Source: Sulfuricellaceae bacterium
GTDB taxonomy: Bacteria; Pseudomonadota; Gammaproteobacteria; Burkholderiales; UBA9220
NCBI GenBank assembly: GCA_019911985.1
Contig: JAIOJO010000598.1
Span: 1 to 5,848, forward strand
DNA length: 5,848 nt
Direction: 5' to 3'
A program made the translations under genes and the position numbers. Positions within the stretch are counted from its first letter, which is position 1, and the number at the start of each line of letters is the position of its first letter. The notes under the pieces were generated by a model, which ran no database searches, was not told the origin of the DNA, and saw only the letters and a program-made list of their open reading frames with translations. This document shows, piece after piece, positions 5,557-5,848 of this stretch.

Positions 5557-5848
5557 ATGGGCTTCCGCACCATTTCCGCCGTAGACCATGGCGCCGCAAA
5601 AATCGGTCTGCATGGCGCTTTCAACCTGTTTTCCGGGGCACAATTCCTCAAGTGCAGCGAGGATTTGCTTACAACCCCCAACATTCACGAACTTGAAATC
5701 GATATGCACGGCGTTGAACAAATCGACGACGCCGCACTCGACGCCTTACTGATACTCAGGGAAAAGGCTGCCAGCCTGCACCGTCACATCATCTTGAGCG
5801 GCTGCCGCAAACCGATACGAAAATTCCTTGAAGCGGCCAACTTACAGC
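5557..5848 (+). CDS. STAS-domain protein lacking the phospho-acceptor serine (3' end cut by window edge)
   Basis: The 97 visible residues form most of a single STAS domain, the fold of anti-sigma factor antagonists. An N-terminal strand pair (AAKIGLHGAFNLFSG, 13-27) is followed by a helix, the central strand HELEIDMHGVEQID (44-57), a helix DAALDALLILREKA (58-71), then a strand and helix HIILSGCRKPIRKFLEAANL (77-96). In partner-switching proteins of the SpoIIAA type the central strand ends Asp-Ser-Ser-Gly with the second Ser phosphorylated; here it reads Asp57-Asp58-Ala59-Ala60, so neither serine is present. Related STAS proteins often read DSAAL at this place, which makes Ser to Asp at 58 the key change. 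Ending in KFLEAANLQ, the protein probably lacks only 10-15 residues. ATG at 5557 has a good ribosome binding site, promoter-like boxes upstream, and the coding frame runs to the edge. Partner kinase, phosphatase or sigma genes, if any, would lie to the right. Confidence 0.82.
   Translation, partial: MGFRTISAVDHGAAKIGLHGAFNLFSGAQFLKCSEDLLTTPNIHELEIDMHGVEQIDDAALDALLILREKAASLHRHIILSGCRKPIRKFLEAANLQ

Noticed and set aside
1..5848. Mobile elements, CRISPR, tRNA or rRNA genes, riboswitches
   Set aside because: No transposase, regularly spaced repeat, cloverleaf sequence or known riboswitch core was seen on either strand by eye.

Overview
The window holds ordinary proteobacterial chromosome, GC-rich in genes and visibly AT-richer in one intergenic region. 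Five genes lie leftward, one complete gene lies rightward, and a second rightward gene is cut by the right edge. The run FmdB-type zinc ribbon, DUF502 membrane protein, aspS, nudB, together with a proteobacterial-style AspRS and a typical Prx1/AhpC peroxiredoxin, suggests a beta- or gammaproteobacterium. I cannot name a genus from the sequence alone.

Left part, minus strand, read from 4480 down to 1. A probable promoter and a good ribosome binding site precede a small FmdB-family zinc-ribbon gene (4450-4190). It is followed after 9 bp by a DUF502 two-helix membrane protein (4180-3554), after 47 bp by aspS (3506-1711), after 60 bp by nudB (1650-1192, TTG start), and after 56 bp by nadA (1135 to the left edge, GTG start, only the last few residues missing). 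The common direction, short gaps and lack of a visible terminator suggest one transcription unit. It joins aspartyl-tRNA charging, an early folate step and de novo NAD synthesis. aspS carries a one-base deletion after codon 355. Because the gene is essential and both halves are otherwise well conserved, a sequencing or assembly error is the first explanation. The AspRS N-domain carries His30 and Gly81, residues associated with non-discriminating enzymes that also charge tRNA-Asn.

Right part, plus strand. A 17-bp perfect palindrome overlaps the likely -35 box of a 2-Cys peroxiredoxin gene (4722-5324), a good candidate for a redox or metal regulated operator. The gene ends in a strong intrinsic terminator (5340-5371). 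An AT-rich spacer of about 120 bp then carries several inverted repeats and a good sigma-70 type promoter, leading to a STAS-domain gene (5557 to the right edge). In this protein the usual phospho-acceptor serine position reads Asp-Ala.

No RNA gene, mobile element or CRISPR array is visible. I found no convincing new system. The items most worth checking are the aspS frameshift, the palindromic operator of the peroxiredoxin gene, and the serine-less STAS protein with its repeat-rich promoter.
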